This document shows, piece after piece, positions 38,701 to 48,726 of a stretch of 64,000 bases of DNA. The stretch's first letter is position 1. Each line of letters opens with the position of its first letter. The notes under the pieces were generated by a model, which saw only the letters and a list, made by a program, of their open reading frames with translations, was not told the DNA's origin and ran no database searches. Origin of the DNA: Shewanella livingstonensis (GTDB lineage Bacteria > Pseudomonadota > Gammaproteobacteria > Enterobacterales > Shewanellaceae); the NCBI RefSeq assembly GCF_003855395.1, contig NZ_CP034015.1, forward strand, positions 4,412,001-4,476,000, written 5' to 3'. The position numbers and the translations under genes were made by a program.

Positions 38701-39458
38701 AATGACGACAAGGTCATGTCTAAATTAATCGAACCAATAAACTCATCTTCTAAATATACCGGTAAGCCTAGCGTCGTAATCAGCCCTTGGTGAGCCGAAT
38801 CAATGTACGCCTCGCTCCAAAAAACACTCCGTTGCGGGTTCATTGAAGGCGTTGCTAATTGAAATTGTTTCTTATTAAGCAGCTCATCTCTAAAGCGTAA
38901 GTCATTACTTTCCCATGGGTAAAATGACATCATTCTGCGCTTAGAAATATAATAAATCGATGAGGCTTTAGGAGCCGCTTCTTTGGCTACAGGAAAGGAT
39001 AATGACAGTTCAAACAGCATTTCGAGTTCTTGATAAAAACTCTCGCTGCGATTATCTAACGACCCCGCACCAGTAATGCGACCCATGTTGGTAAACGGCA
39101 CGCCACTGTTGGCGTAATTGGGTTCTAAGGTAAAATATTGACCATCTTCATTAAACTTTTCATATTGGGGTAATCGCTCTTTTCGCACGAACTCACCCAA
39201 GCGTAGATGATCTACCGCTACATCACGCAAACTTTTTACGGCACGAATACTCGACTCAAGTAATAAGTCGATTTGCATCACATGGCGAGCGACTTGTTCT
39301 TCACGCTGTTGAATTTGCTGCTCTTTTTGACGTTCAAACATAATGCCTGCCGTCAGTAAAGCCATCACTATCACGCCGATGTAGGTGTAAAACACCGCAC
39401 GGTTATAATTGCGTTGAATGGGAGATTTGAGTTGCAAATCTGGCTCAGTCAGTTTCAT
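35748..39458 (-). CDS. Hybrid histidine kinase (Cache-PAS-PAS-HisKA-HATPase-REC-REC)
   Basis: 1236 aa from ATG 39458, preceded by AAGGGTGG; a distal start at 39512 would add 18 residues. Membrane helix at ~20-40, a ~300-residue periplasmic Cache-like sensor domain, second helix ~350-370, two PAS/PAC domains (RSLIDSIPEAIVFKDKEGK and AMDAVEDGLWDWYI), HisKA with SHEIRTPMNAIIGM (His ~728), HATPase_c (DNILDFSKIEAGKLELE, VLVNLLSNAVKFT, GTGLGLSISKHLV) and two receivers (LLLDWMMPEMNG, AVLMDIQMPIMDG). Phosphorelay is expected; no Hpt domain is fused, so a separate Hpt such as the one at 4810 may be needed. Signal unknown. Confidence 0.94.
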   Translation of the reverse strand: MKLTEPDLQLKSPIQRNYNRAVFYTYIGVIVMALLTAGIMFERQKEQQIQQREEQVARHVMQIDLLLESSIRAVKSLRDVAVDHLRLGEFVRKERLPQYEKFNEDGQYFTLEPNYANSGVPFTNMGRITGAGSLDNRSESFYQELEMLFELSLSFPVAKEAAPKASSIYYISKRRMMSFYPWESNDLRFRDELLNKKQFQLATPSMNPQRSVFWSEAYIDSAHQGLITTLGLPVYLEDEFIGSINLDMTLSSLDKQIRTYFKMPGTVILLDQQNNILSHSDFDSNEMNKVYHISQRIPAELHSLSESELFDAHEGILRNGYYIHSVALHNAPWRLLYLQDEDDLFKDSWDKLQLSFLLVVLALSLLVTIVHWQTRRAFVSPASRLLTHLEACSQTPIRPPEKITRGWEPWFALVSRIFEENRQYTHHLAEQNKRFDNLVARRTQRLRETTERREREFALLRSLIDSIPEAIVFKDKEGKYLGCNKSAERMLGYSENEIIGLTSSEVVSPEQGLRIGEEDKKVLTQQHSLRYQERVNIEGKPVLLDTFKLPFYNRRGDLLGLISIWRDITREFEAAEQLRLSEQRYHLAMDAVEDGLWDWYIDSEQIICNPAFYSMLGYQANEFPPLLESIDELYHPDDRDRVQEYRAQYVRDPVGTYEIEFRMRGKDDHYYWVLSRGRAVEFSEDGCSKRMLGTHKDITRQKSNEVALLEAKQDAELANMYKSEFLANMSHEIRTPMNAIIGMLQLAQRTSLTVQQQDYLNKAGFSAQSLLRIINDILDFSKIEAGKLELERVAFPLDKVLDHVIDINAIKAQEKGVELLLYAPVTAGLILNGDPLRLGQVLVNLLSNAVKFTQIGEVELGCEDVGERDDRITLKFWVRDTGIGINKDHQAMLFDAFSQADGSTTRKYGGTGLGLSISKHLVSMMGGTMEVESELGAGSTFSFTISFEIAEEQVVEPLVVPEQLNNLTTLVVDDNPSALQIYSTLMSDFSFGVNTADSGQKALDILRKKPVDLLLLDWMMPEMNGCDVIRAIDLMIEDGSLEKRPIIILMTAYAAEPLDHELQKNSVYAVLQKPFKASALFDEIINAFAKEPKLNSMPVIIEAEPTKVSGLILLVEDNFINQQVASELLKSAGYEVVIADNGQVALDVIDSQPFDAVLMDIQMPIMDGLTATAELRKRFSKQQMPIIAMTAHAMSGDKEKSLAAGMNAHITKPIVLTELFETLSHWITYKNNHTDD

Positions 39459-39733
39459 TAACCACCCTTGATACAGCGTAAAAAACACTCGCTGTCGAAC
39501 GAATAACACCAAAAATCGGTAGTAATAACAATAATGATTATGATATCAGGAAGACAGTCTCAAGCACATGTATTAATGGCTCATTAGGCACTCGTCCAAC
39601 CTGCTAATAAGCCTAACGACACTGATTAGGGGTTAATGTGTTATTAATAATGCATAAGGATACAAAAAGTAACCTTATGCATTCAAGTGACAGTTTTTGA
39701 TTACAGGAGGCAATACCTTCGTTAAATTAGTTG

Positions 39734-41128
39734 CTATAGGTGCTCTTCTGCAAATTCAGCTAACCGTGACCGTACCACGCCATTAAGGTAAATATTAGCG
39801 CTGCCTTCAAAGTTTTTAAAACGCTCGACGATGTAGGTTAGGCCTGAGGTAACCGCGGTCAAATAGGTCGAATCAATTTGGGCTAAGTTACCGCTACAAA
39901 TTAACTTAGTGCCCTCGCCCATTCGAGTGATCATGGTTTTTATTTGTGATGCGGTTAGGTTTTGACATTCGTCTAAAATGACCACTGAGTTTTGAATTGA
40001 GCGCCCGCGCATAAAGTTAATCGACTTAAATTGAATGTTGGCCTTTTCCATAATGTAATTAACACTGCCGCTAGGGTTAACATCATTTTTGTGCAGCACT
40101 TCTAAGGTATCGGTAATAGCAGCTAGCCAAGGGGTCATTTTCTCTTCTTCACTGCCAGGTAAAAAACCTATCGACTCCGCAATTTCAGGGGTGTTACGGG
40201 TCACGATGATTTTGTCATACAGCTTACGTTCAACCACTAACTCTAATGCCGCCGCCATCGCTAGTAGCGTTTTACCGCAGCCCGCAGGACCGGTCAAAAT
40301 AATTAATTCGATGTCAGGATCGAGCAAGGCATCAAGTGCCATGGCTTGATAAATATTCTTCGGTTTAACCCCCCAAGCCTCATGATGCAATAAGCGATCT
40401 CGACCGCGATCAATAATGTCTAAATACTGATCGGTTTTGTTGGCAACACGGCCACAGAAATCTGAACTGTCATCAATTAAATACTGGTTAAGATAAAAGT
40501 TTTCATTACCAAGATCCTCTAGTGGCACTTGATGAACCGTATGGCGATCTTTGCGATCGGTGGAGACTTTATCGATACTTTGCCAAAAGTCACCTGGGAA
40601 TTGATAGAAACCTTTAGCCAGAAAACGCACATCATCAATTAACTGATCGCTGCGGTAATCTTCTACGCGCTCAATACCTGCACCTTTGGCTTTTAAACGC
40701 ATGTTAATGTCTTTGGTGACTAACACCACGGTGCGGGGAAAATGGCGTTTTTGTAAATGCAGCGCTGTGTTAATAATACGGTTATCGTTATTATCGCTGG
40801 GGAGTGAACCGATAATAAATTCTATTTTATGATCTGGGAAAATCGATAAATGCCCAGAAACTTCAGCGTGTTCTTCACGAGTAGGTAATGCAACACCCTG
40901 TAAAATTTGCTCCGGTGTGGTGGAGCCACCCAAAATATCTTCTAATGCACGTATGGCAACCCGAGCATCACGGCTCACATCTCGCTTCCTATCCTTAATA
41001 CTGTCGAGCTCTTCTAACACCGTCATAGGAATAATTACGTCATGTTCTTTAAACGAATATATCGCTAAAGGTTCATGCAGTAACACATTGGTATCCAGTA
41101 CAAACAACTTTCTGTCGTTTTGTTGCAT
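39734..41128 (-). CDS. PhoH-like ATPase with N-terminal PIN domain (PhoH2/YlaK type)
   Basis: 464 aa. Residues ~5-140 are a PIN nuclease domain (KLFVLDTNVLLHEPLAIYSF, MTVLEELDSIKDRKRD, IINTALHLQ, VLVTKDINMRLKAKGAG); residues ~250-460 are PhoH ATPase (Walker A LTGPAGCGKTLLAMAAALE near 280, Walker B VVILDECQNLT, MTRMGEGTKLICSGNLAQID). The PIN acidic residues are kept, so RNA cleavage coupled to ATP hydrolysis is plausible. It is divergent from rapA across a 324-base gap. Confidence 0.94.
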   Translation of the reverse strand: MQQNDRKLFVLDTNVLLHEPLAIYSFKEHDVIIPMTVLEELDSIKDRKRDVSRDARVAIRALEDILGGSTTPEQILQGVALPTREEHAEVSGHLSIFPDHKIEFIIGSLPSDNNDNRIINTALHLQKRHFPRTVVLVTKDINMRLKAKGAGIERVEDYRSDQLIDDVRFLAKGFYQFPGDFWQSIDKVSTDRKDRHTVHQVPLEDLGNENFYLNQYLIDDSSDFCGRVANKTDQYLDIIDRGRDRLLHHEAWGVKPKNIYQAMALDALLDPDIELIILTGPAGCGKTLLAMAAALELVVERKLYDKIIVTRNTPEIAESIGFLPGSEEEKMTPWLAAITDTLEVLHKNDVNPSGSVNYIMEKANIQFKSINFMRGRSIQNSVVILDECQNLTASQIKTMITRMGEGTKLICSGNLAQIDSTYLTAVTSGLTYIVERFKNFEGSANIYLNGVVRSRLAEFAEEHL

Positions 41129-41452
41129 GGTGCCTCCAGAGTGCTCTCAATGAATAAATATCAGTATCTCTCAGCTAAATTTTTAATCTTAAAGGGATAA
41201 TCAAAGTCTCGATTGAAAACAGGTCATAGCCATAGGCTATACTGACCTCAATAAAATGTGGCACTGCTTGAGTCATAACTCAATGTCATCATCGCCTTTG
41301 TTTCACACTATGACGTCAATGTGACGTTAACATGTCAATATGGCGTAAAAATGAACATCTAAACGATAAATCAATGCTAGAATTTCAATCTGGATGGGTT
41401 TGGTTTAACATACGCCCCCTTTTTTGTTTCACGCAATAAATGAGAGTAGAAG
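41129..41452. other. Divergent gap between phoH-like gene and rapA
   Basis: Hairpin at 41221-41248: AGGTCATAGCC / GGCTATACTGACCT with a 3-nt bulge. Further right a TGACGTCA palindrome and TGACGT repeats (near 41310-41330) could be binding sites. No gene. Confidence 0.4.
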
Positions 41453-44359
41453 ATGCCGTTTGCCTTAGGTCAACGCTGGATAAGTGATACCGAGTCAGAA
41501 CTCGGATTAGGAACAGTCGTTCAAGTTGAAGGCCGCATGGTTACGCTGCTATTCCCTGCCACTGGAGAAAACCGGATGTTTTCTCGCAGTGAAGCTCCCT
41601 TAACCCGGGTTATTTTTAACCCTGGAGACACTGTCGAAAGCGGTGACGGTTGGAGTATCACTATTGAAGAGCTTGAAGAAAAAAACCAATTGGTGATTTA
41701 TCATGGGATTCATAGCGAAACCCAAGAAAAAGTCAGTCTTCGTGAGACAATGTTGAGCCACAACATTCGCTTCAATAAACCTCAAGACCGTTTATTTGCA
41801 GGGCAAATTGATCGCTTAGAACGCTTTGGTGTGCGTTACCAATGTCAGTTATTACGCCACAAGTTAGCCACCTCAGATTTACTTGGTCAGCAAGGCCCAC
41901 GCGTAGGCTTAATTGCACATCAACAATGGATCGCACATGAAGTCGGTCGTCGTTATGCGCCACGAGTATTACTAGCCGATGAAGTTGGTTTAGGTAAGAC
42001 CATTGAAGCGGGCTTAATTATTCATCAGCAATTACTCACCGGCCGTGCTGAACGGATTCTAGTGATCGTGCCCGACACGCTTCGCCACCAGTGGTTAGTT
42101 GAAATGTTGCGCCGTTTTAATTTACGCTTTTCAGTGTTTGATGAAGACCGTTGCGTTGAAGCTTACGCCGACAATGACAATCCGTTTTACACCGAACAGT
42201 TAATCATTTGCTCACTTGATTTATTGCGTAAGAAAAAGCGTCTTGAACAAGCTGTAGATGCCGATTGGGACTTAATGGTTGTTGATGAAGCTCACCATTT
42301 AGAATGGTCAGAAGATGCCCCAAGTCGCGCCTATAAAATTGTTGAAGCATTAAGTGAAGTGGTGCCAGGTGTATTGCTATTAACGGCAACCCCAGACCAA
42401 CTTGGCCATCAGAGTCACTTTGCTCGTTTACGTCTACTCGATCCAGATCGTTTTTACGACTACGATGCTTTCCTCGCTGAAGAAGCTGGCTATAAAGATG
42501 TAGCAGAAGCCGCGGAAGCATTAAGTAAAGACACCAAATTACCTGATAGTGCAATTAATAGCTTAACCGAATTGCTCAGCGAAAAAGACATAGAACCAAG
42601 TATCCGCTTGATCCAATCAAAAGATGTTAATGCTGAAACGCAACAAGCTACACGTCAAGAATTACTTCAAGACTTACTCGACCGTCATGGTACAGGTCGC
42701 GTGCTGTATCGTAACAGTCGCGCCTCGGTAAAAGGCTTTCCGAAGCGTTTCTTTAATGCATATCCATATGACATGCCTACGCAGTATGTTACTGCAGAAC
42801 GTGTTAATGCCATGATGGGTAGCGCCAAACAACCAAAAGACAAAGCAGCGCAAGCACTAAGCCCAGAAAAATTGTATCAAGCCTTTGAAAGTGATAGCGC
42901 CAGTTGGTGGAAATTTGATCCACGAGTAGATTGGTTAATTGAATTTTTAAAGTCTCATCGCAGTAAAAAAGTGCTCATTATTGCCAGCCAAGCAGAAACG
43001 GCGTTAAGCCTTGAAGAAGCACTACGTACCCGCGAAGGTATTCAGGCAACGGTTTTCCATGAAGAAATGTCAATTATTGAACGCGACAAAGCAGGTGCTT
43101 ATTTTGCTCAAGAAGAAGGTGGTGCTCAAGCATTAATTTGTTCTGAAATTGGATCTGAAGGACGTAATTTCCAGTTTGCGAGCCATTTAATTCTGTTTGA
43201 TTTACCCCTAAATCCTGACTTATTAGAGCAGCGTATTGGCCGTTTAGATCGTATTGGTCAACAAAATGATATTCAAATTCATTTACCTTACTTGCGCGAT
43301 ACCGCACAAGAACGATTGATGCGTTGGTATCATCAAGGATTGAACGCGTTTGAACTAACTTGTCCAAGCGGCCACGTATTGTTCAATGAATTTGCCGATG
43401 AGCTTATCAATGTGCTTTGCGACGCTGATGAAGAGGTAATGACTCAATTACTCAACCACACTCAGCATCGCTACAAAGAGCTTAAACAGGTAATGGAGCA
43501 AGGCCGCGACAAACTGCTAGAGATCAATTCTCATGGCGGTGAGCGGGCTAATGCATTGGTCAAACGCTTATCAGACAGCGATAACGATACCCATCTCATC
43601 GGCTCAGTCATCCGTTTATGGGACATTATTGGTGTCGACCAAGAAGATCGTGGTGAAAACTCAATTATCTTGCGCCCTAGCGAGCATATGATGTTCCCAA
43701 CTTATCCTGGATTACATGAAGATGGCCTCACCGTCACCTTCGATCGTGCAACAGCGTTGGCTCGTGATGACATTGCGTTTATCTCGCAAGAGCATCCTTT
43801 AGTACAAACAGGTTTAGACTTAATCACCGGTTCAGAAACCGGCACCACCAGTGTAGCGATTCTAAAAAATAAGGCACTACCCGCTGGTACGCTATTTTTA
43901 GAATTAATATACATGGCCGATGCCTCTGCACCAAAAGCAAGTCAGTTATACCGTTATTTACCGCCGACACCCATTCGAGTGTTGTTGGATAAAAATGGCT
44001 TGAATATGGCTGATAAAGTTGATTATGCTAGCTTCGATAAGCAGTTAAGTGCGGTTAATCGTCATATTGCTAGCAAGCTTGTTAATGCATCACAGCCGAT
44101 TTTGCACCCGTTATTAGCTAAAGGTGAAGAATTTGCCAAACAATCGCTAACGCAATTGGTTATCGATGGGCGCGCTAAAATGACACAGCAATTGACCAGC
44201 GAGTTAGAACGACTTGAAGCCCTAAAGGCAGTAAACCCGAACATTCGCGAAGATGAACTAGAACATATTCGTAATCAAATGGTCGAGTTAACGGGCTACA
44301 TGGACAACAGTCAATTACAACTTGATGCAATACGCATGGTGCTGGTTAGCCATGTATAA
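41453..44359 (+). CDS. rapA: RNA polymerase-associated SWI2/SNF2 ATPase RapA
   Basis: 968 aa, full length. N-terminal Tudor-like region ([20 protein letters not shown]), SNF2 helicase motifs: [15 protein letters not shown] (~174), [10 protein letters not shown] (~277), [27 protein letters not shown] and [11 protein letters not shown]. The C-terminal RapA domain continues to the end. It recycles RNA polymerase after transcription. GAGAGT is near the ATG. A terminator follows 45 bases after the stop. Confidence 0.97.
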   Translation: MPFALGQRWISDTESELGLGTVVQVEGRMVTLLFPATGENRMFSRSEAPLTRVIFNPGDTVESGDGWSITIEELEEKNQLVIYHGIHSETQEKVSLRETMLSHNIRFNKPQDRLFAGQIDRLERFGVRYQCQLLRHKLATSDLLGQQGPRVGLIAHQQWIAHEVGRRYAPRVLLADEVGLGKTIEAGLIIHQQLLTGRAERILVIVPDTLRHQWLVEMLRRFNLRFSVFDEDRCVEAYADNDNPFYTEQLIICSLDLLRKKKRLEQAVDADWDLMVVDEAHHLEWSEDAPSRAYKIVEALSEVVPGVLLLTATPDQLGHQSHFARLRLLDPDRFYDYDAFLAEEAGYKDVAEAAEALSKDTKLPDSAINSLTELLSEKDIEPSIRLIQSKDVNAETQQATRQELLQDLLDRHGTGRVLYRNSRASVKGFPKRFFNAYPYDMPTQYVTAERVNAMMGSAKQPKDKAAQALSPEKLYQAFESDSASWWKFDPRVDWLIEFLKSHRSKKVLIIASQAETALSLEEALRTREGIQATVFHEEMSIIERDKAGAYFAQEEGGAQALICSEIGSEGRNFQFASHLILFDLPLNPDLLEQRIGRLDRIGQQNDIQIHLPYLRDTAQERLMRWYHQGLNAFELTCPSGHVLFNEFADELINVLCDADEEVMTQLLNHTQHRYKELKQVMEQGRDKLLEINSHGGERANALVKRLSDSDNDTHLIGSVIRLWDIIGVDQEDRGENSIILRPSEHMMFPTYPGLHEDGLTVTFDRATALARDDIAFISQEHPLVQTGLDLITGSETGTTSVAILKNKALPAGTLFLELIYMADASAPKASQLYRYLPPTPIRVLLDKNGLNMADKVDYASFDKQLSAVNRHIASKLVNASQPILHPLLAKGEEFAKQSLTQLVIDGRAKMTQQLTSELERLEALKAVNPNIREDELEHIRNQMVELTGYMDNSQLQLDAIRMVLVSHV

Positions 44360-44404
44360 CGGCTAATACAGATAATATAATCTTGTATTGCTCATGTCGT
44401 GTAA

Positions 44405-44433
44405 ACAATGCCCTGTATATCAGGGCATTGTTT
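44405..44433 (+). terminator. Terminator of rapA
   Basis: AACAATGCCCTG-TATAT-CAGGGCATTGTT stem followed by T. Confidence 0.9.
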
Positions 44434-44491
44434 TTAGTTAGGGTTATACATTAAGCTATTCACATTATGATGTTTTTCACTTGGGGTTATC

Positions 44492-45364
44492 GTGCAACTA
44501 GGGCGAATGAGTCAGTTTTTGATCGTAACGATAAGCATATTAGCGACCATGCCTAATGCAATGGCGCAGCAACCCTATGCACACCTGTCTGCTGATGAAA
44601 TTAAATTTGTCACTATCGATGGTAAGCAAAGTGAAGTATTGGTGCGGTCTTGGGAAAGTAAAAATCACTATGGTTCCGCTGTGATTATTGCTGCTTCTGA
44701 TACCGATGCAGATGCCGCTGGCTTAGCCAGCTACCTGCGGACTAATATCAATGCACGAGGTTGGGCTAGTATTAGCTTAACGCCAGCAAAAGGGTTATAC
44801 CGCCCTAACTATGCCACCACACCTGAAGAAATAACTAAAGCAGGCACCGACCAGCTGCAATTAACCAGTAACAAAAGTACGCCAAAATATGAGTCATCTC
44901 AGTTACTTGAACTACGAAACTTTCAACAAGCCAGTCTAAATGAAGCCTTAAACCAGTTAACTTCAACCACAGACTTATTTCCTGGAGGCAAAATACTGAT
45001 TGTTATTGATGACACCGCCGGCATGGTCACTAATTTACTTTATGACAAAAAAACCCCTACCCCTGATGTGCTTGTCATCGTCAATGCTTATCGCGAGTTT
45101 GAGTACTTAATTGATCCGCAAAGTCAGCGTAAATCGATTGCTGAACAACTGGTTAGCATGTCGATCCCCATTCTCGACATTCAATCCGCTGATGCACATC
45201 CTAATGCCATTGAACAAGCGCCTACCCGCCTCAACTACAATCAAGTGAAACCTGCTAAGTATTATCGCCAATACCAAATGAGCTTGGACTTAAGCAGCCC
45301 TAGTGGCTGGGAAGAAGCCCTCGATCAAATAGAAGGCTTTTCCAGAACAGTTATCGGTAGGTAG
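44492..45364 (+). CDS. DUF3530 family secreted protein
   Basis: 290 aa, GTG start with TTGGGG upstream. The signal peptide ends near AMAQQ (~residue 26). The body has an alpha/beta-hydrolase-like layout typical of DUF3530: GSAVIIAASDTDADAAGLASYLRTNINARGWASISLTPAK, QQASLNEALNQLTST, KILIVIDDTAGMVTNLL. The Asp in place of the nucleophile serine suggests it is not an esterase. Periplasmic, function unknown. It lies between rapA and the convergent crotonase. Confidence 0.82.
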   Translation: MQLGRMSQFLIVTISILATMPNAMAQQPYAHLSADEIKFVTIDGKQSEVLVRSWESKNHYGSAVIIAASDTDADAAGLASYLRTNINARGWASISLTPAKGLYRPNYATTPEEITKAGTDQLQLTSNKSTPKYESSQLLELRNFQQASLNEALNQLTSTTDLFPGGKILIVIDDTAGMVTNLLYDKKTPTPDVLVIVNAYREFEYLIDPQSQRKSIAEQLVSMSIPILDIQSADAHPNAIEQAPTRLNYNQVKPAKYYRQYQMSLDLSSPSGWEEALDQIEGFSRTVIGR

Positions 45365-45399
45365 CCATGACTCTGATGCCATGGCTGAAACGCTTTTGC

Positions 45400-46206
45400 T
45401 TACCACCAAGATTGACGGGGACGATAAGCTTTATCAGGATTTTTAGTTTGCCTTATTGCTGCTATCACTCTATTTTTACCCAACAGTAATCTAATTTGGC
45501 TCAGTGATTCTCGAGCTAATAAACGGCGCACTGAAGCGCTCCAACTCTGGTTAATACTCAGCTTAATCGCCGCATTAGCATCGGGTGAAGTTAGCATGAT
45601 TTTTTGTGCTAACAAGATTGCACACTCATAAGCGTTATCACTTATTTGGGTTACTAAACCGAGTTCAAGCGCTTGCTCTGCAGTTAAAATATCTGCGGTA
45701 TAGGTCAACATTAATGCTTTGTCTTTAGGCATAATTTGACGCAATGCTACCAAACCCGCCATATCGGGCACTAATCCCCACTTAGCTTCCATTATCGACA
45801 ACTTACAGTTTGGCGTCGCAATACGAATATCAGCACCGAGGGCAATTTGAGTCCCACCGCCATAGCAACAACCTTCTAAAACCGCAATAACAGGAACAGG
45901 CAAACGCTGCCATCCCAAAGACACACGTTGGGCTAAATTTGCATTGCCAGGTAACCACTTGAATAAAAGCTTTAATGCACTTGTGGGTGAACTCGCAACA
46001 CTCTTCACATCTAAACCAGAACAAAAGTTACCTTCGGCTCCGGATAAAATGACCGCATTGATCTGTTTATTAGCCTTGATTTTTTTAATGACGTTATCAA
46101 TCGCCATAAACATTTCAACATTAAGCGCGTTTATTTTACTCGGTCGATTTAAACAAACATGTGCTATACCATGTTCTACCGTGAACTTAATTAACTCTCT
46201 TTCCAT
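45400..46206 (-). CDS. Enoyl-CoA hydratase/isomerase family protein (crotonase)
   Basis: 268 aa. The crotonase core shows NAVILSGAEGNFCSGLDVKS (oxyanion-hole Gly), LEGCCYGGGTQIALGADIRIA and AKWGLVPDMAGLVALRQIM. The first glutamate position around MEAKWG is kept. Which CoA thioester it handles cannot be told; no acyl-CoA genes are adjacent. Cytosolic. Convergent with the DUF3530 gene, 35 bases apart. Confidence 0.9.
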   Translation of the reverse strand: MERELIKFTVEHGIAHVCLNRPSKINALNVEMFMAIDNVIKKIKANKQINAVILSGAEGNFCSGLDVKSVASSPTSALKLLFKWLPGNANLAQRVSLGWQRLPVPVIAVLEGCCYGGGTQIALGADIRIATPNCKLSIMEAKWGLVPDMAGLVALRQIMPKDKALMLTYTADILTAEQALELGLVTQISDNAYECAILLAQKIMLTSPDANAAIKLSINQSWSASVRRLLARESLSQIRLLLGKNRVIAAIRQTKNPDKAYRPRQSWW

Positions 46207-46634
46207 GAAACACCCTGTTACTGGTCAGTCCAGTTTTTAGACTAACATATCTGGACTATCTGGCGAATAGTAATAACATGACAAATGTTCGGCGCTGGTC
46301 AAAATATTGTCATATTATTTCTAAACGTAATACTATTGGATGGCAGCTTCATATTTATTGGTTTATACATGTCTATCTTATATTGAACTTTAGGCAACCA
46401 ATGTGATCCCAGATTAATATGGCTTTGGTTAGATAATGCAATGGCGATGAAATATTAAGCACTCGCTTAAATGTTAAAACTAAGTTACCAATATTGTAAG
46501 CAAATACGTATAATGAACTAACAAGCATAAATCGCTGTAAAAAGTCTTATAATAATAACTATCCGCCTTGTATCACTCGCGGCTTCATTAATGAGTGTTT
46601 TTTCCTAATGGCGAAATAAGGAAGACCAGCAACA
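46207..46634. other. Intergenic region before REC-CheC gene
   Basis: About 430 bases with no frame of note. AAGGAAG at its end is the ribosome site of the next gene. No clear promoter could be picked. Confidence 0.4.
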
Positions 46635-47630
46635 ATGACCATTCCAATATTAATATGCGACGATTCTGCACTAGCTAGAAAACAAATGGCGAGAACGCTC
46701 CCAAAAGATTGGGACGTTGAAATCAGCTACGCCACTAACGGCGCAGAAGGCCTTGAAGTCATTCGCGCAGGTAAAGGTGAGATTGTGTTTCTTGATCTCA
46801 ACATGCCAGTTATGGATGGTTATGAAGTATTGCAAGCGGTACAGCAACAAGACTTACCAGCATTAATTATTGTGGTGTCTGGTGATATTCAAATTAAAGC
46901 TCACGAGCGGGTCAAAGCTTTAGGTGCCCTAGACTTTATTCAAAAGCCCGTTAGCGCAGAGGCTATCAGTCACATTCTTCAAGAGTACGGTATTTTAACC
47001 CTTACCCAGGGTAATAAAGCCGACCAAACTCCGATGATGAAAGTTGATATGCGTGACGCATGTCAAGAAATAGCCAACGTTGCAATGGGCAGAGCAGCAG
47101 ACTTACTCGCTAAACTTCTTGATGTATTTGTACTATTACCTATCCCTAACGTTAATGTGCTTGAAGTCAGCGAACTCACGATGGCGTTAAAAGCCACCGA
47201 GCGAAATTCAACCGTATCAGGGCTTTGCCAGGGCTTTATTGGTGCTGGAATTGCAGGCGAAGCATTACTTCTTTTCCACGACTCTAGCTTTGAAGATATG
47301 GCAAAGCTAATGGGATTAGAAAATCCAGAAGACATTAATACTGAAATAGAAGTGATGATGGACACAGGTAATGTGCTCATTGGGGCATTTTTAAATGGTA
47401 TTTCAGAACAACTGGATATGAAATTTAGTCAGGCACATCCGGTCGTGCTCGGCAGACACTGCAGTGTTAATGAGCTCATCCACGACAACTCAGATAAATG
47501 GCAACGAACACTGGCGATGGAAATCAACTATCGAATAGAAGATTATAATATTCAATGTGATCTCTTGCTGCTATTTACTGAAGACTCAATCCCTACGCTT
47601 AACTACAAGCTTGGCTACTTACTCGACTAA
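46635..47630 (+). CDS. Response regulator with CheC-type phosphatase domain
   Basis: 331 aa. Residues ~4-122 are a receiver (ILICDDSALARKQM, phospho-Asp in VFLDLNMPVMDGYEV, QKPVSAEA). Residues ~145-320 match CheC: CQEIANVAMGRAADLLAKLLD contains ExxN, and the second helix VMMDTGNVLIGAFLNGI contains DxxN, the two phosphatase motifs. So the protein can probably dephosphorylate a phospho-receiver, perhaps its own or a CheY. The diguanylate cyclase gene begins 16 bases after the stop, so both are one unit. Linked output is c-di-GMP. Confidence 0.88.
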   Translation: MTIPILICDDSALARKQMARTLPKDWDVEISYATNGAEGLEVIRAGKGEIVFLDLNMPVMDGYEVLQAVQQQDLPALIIVVSGDIQIKAHERVKALGALDFIQKPVSAEAISHILQEYGILTLTQGNKADQTPMMKVDMRDACQEIANVAMGRAADLLAKLLDVFVLLPIPNVNVLEVSELTMALKATERNSTVSGLCQGFIGAGIAGEALLLFHDSSFEDMAKLMGLENPEDINTEIEVMMDTGNVLIGAFLNGISEQLDMKFSQAHPVVLGRHCSVNELIHDNSDKWQRTLAMEINYRIEDYNIQCDLLLLFTEDSIPTLNYKLGYLLD

Positions 47631-47646
47631 CGCTGGATAATCTATT

Positions 47647-48603
47647 ATGTCAAATGACCAAAGTGCGATGAATGAACTTCACTGGCTAATCGATATGGTG
47701 CAAACCATTGAAGTTGGCTTAGTAGTACTCGATCGCGACTATAATATCCAGCTTTGGAACGGTTTCATGGAAAACCATAGCGGCGTGTCACCTAACTCTA
47801 TTAAAGGCAGTAATCTGTTTGATAAGTTTCCAGATTTACAAGCTGATTGGCTAAAGAAGAAAATGGAGTCGGTATTTCTATTAAAAAATCGTACTTTTAT
47901 TAGTTGGGAACAACGTCCATACGTATTCAAATTTAAAAACTATCGTCCGGTAACTGGTCGAGCTGATTTTATGTTTCAAAATATCACCTTATTACCACTC
48001 GCTTCATTAACCGGTCAAATCACTCATATCAGTATTATTGTTTATGATGTGACCGATATTGCGGTGAATAAGCTGCAACTAAAATCGGCTAATGAACAAC
48101 TTGAACAACTCAGCCAAACTGATGGATTAACCCAACTACATAATCGTCGACATTGGCAAAGTTGCATGGAACAAGAATTCGATCGCTATTCTCGCTACGG
48201 TGATACCGCATCACTGATAATGATTGATATTGATAACTTTAAACGAATTAATGATGAATATGGCCACCCTGCCGGTGATAAAGTCATCCAACATATAGCC
48301 TATTTATTAAAGCAAGCGCTGCGTGATACCGACTGTGCGGGCCGTTATGGTGGTGAAGAGTTTGGAGTCGTGCTGTCTAAAACCACAGCAGAAGAAGCAC
48401 TGAACTTTACCGAACGTTTACGAAAACGTATTGAAGCATCGGAAGTGGCATTCGAAAATCGCCTGATAAAAGTGACTGTCAGTTTAGGGATTAACGATTT
48501 AGACTCAGAAATAGATAATAGCTCAACATGGTTATCAGGTGCAGATAAAGCACTATATGTGGCTAAACAAGAAGGTCGTAATAAAAGCATTATTCATAAA
48601 TAG
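47647..48603 (+). CDS. PAS-GGDEF diguanylate cyclase
   Basis: 318 aa. Residues ~8-135 are a PAS domain (IDMVQTIEVGLVVLDRDYNIQLWNGFMENHSG), then a helical linker and a GGDEF domain (~150-318) with RYGGEEF intact and RDTD five residues before it, the RxxD inhibitory site. Cytosolic. The weak ribosome site and the 16-base gap suggest translation coupled to the REC-CheC gene. A long palindrome follows the stop. Confidence 0.93.
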   Translation: MSNDQSAMNELHWLIDMVQTIEVGLVVLDRDYNIQLWNGFMENHSGVSPNSIKGSNLFDKFPDLQADWLKKKMESVFLLKNRTFISWEQRPYVFKFKNYRPVTGRADFMFQNITLLPLASLTGQITHISIIVYDVTDIAVNKLQLKSANEQLEQLSQTDGLTQLHNRRHWQSCMEQEFDRYSRYGDTASLIMIDIDNFKRINDEYGHPAGDKVIQHIAYLLKQALRDTDCAGRYGGEEFGVVLSKTTAEEALNFTERLRKRIEASEVAFENRLIKVTVSLGINDLDSEIDNSSTWLSGADKALYVAKQEGRNKSIIHK

Positions 48604-48615
48604 TTGGTTATCAGC

Positions 48616-48680
48616 CATTTACCATCATCGATAAAAAATGCTCATCATTGATGAGCATTTTTTATCGATGATGGTAAATG
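48616..48680. repeat. 65-nt perfect palindrome
   Basis: Arms of 32 bases (starting CATTTACCATCATCGATAAA, ending in ATGATGGTAAATG) pair perfectly around a single base. The inner part is GCTCATCA-T-TGATGAGC, the stem of the terminator at 48676-48704, so the palindrome looks like a terminator whose flank was copied in inverse. Confidence 0.92.
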
Positions 48681-48704
48681 CTCATCATTGATGAGCATTT
48701 TTTT
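48676..48704. terminator. Terminator, second copy of the same hairpin
   Basis: AAATGCTCATCA-T-TGATGAGCATTTTTTT. Identical to the inner stem of the palindrome just upstream. Serves the GGDEF gene and, on the other strand, rraB. Confidence 0.88.
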
Positions 48705-48726
48705 ATAATATTAGGTCAATGATTTA

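Noticed and set aside
41221-41248. Hairpin as a riboswitch or terminator upstream of rapA
   Set aside because: Short and bulged with no T tract or conserved core; kept as a bare hairpin note.
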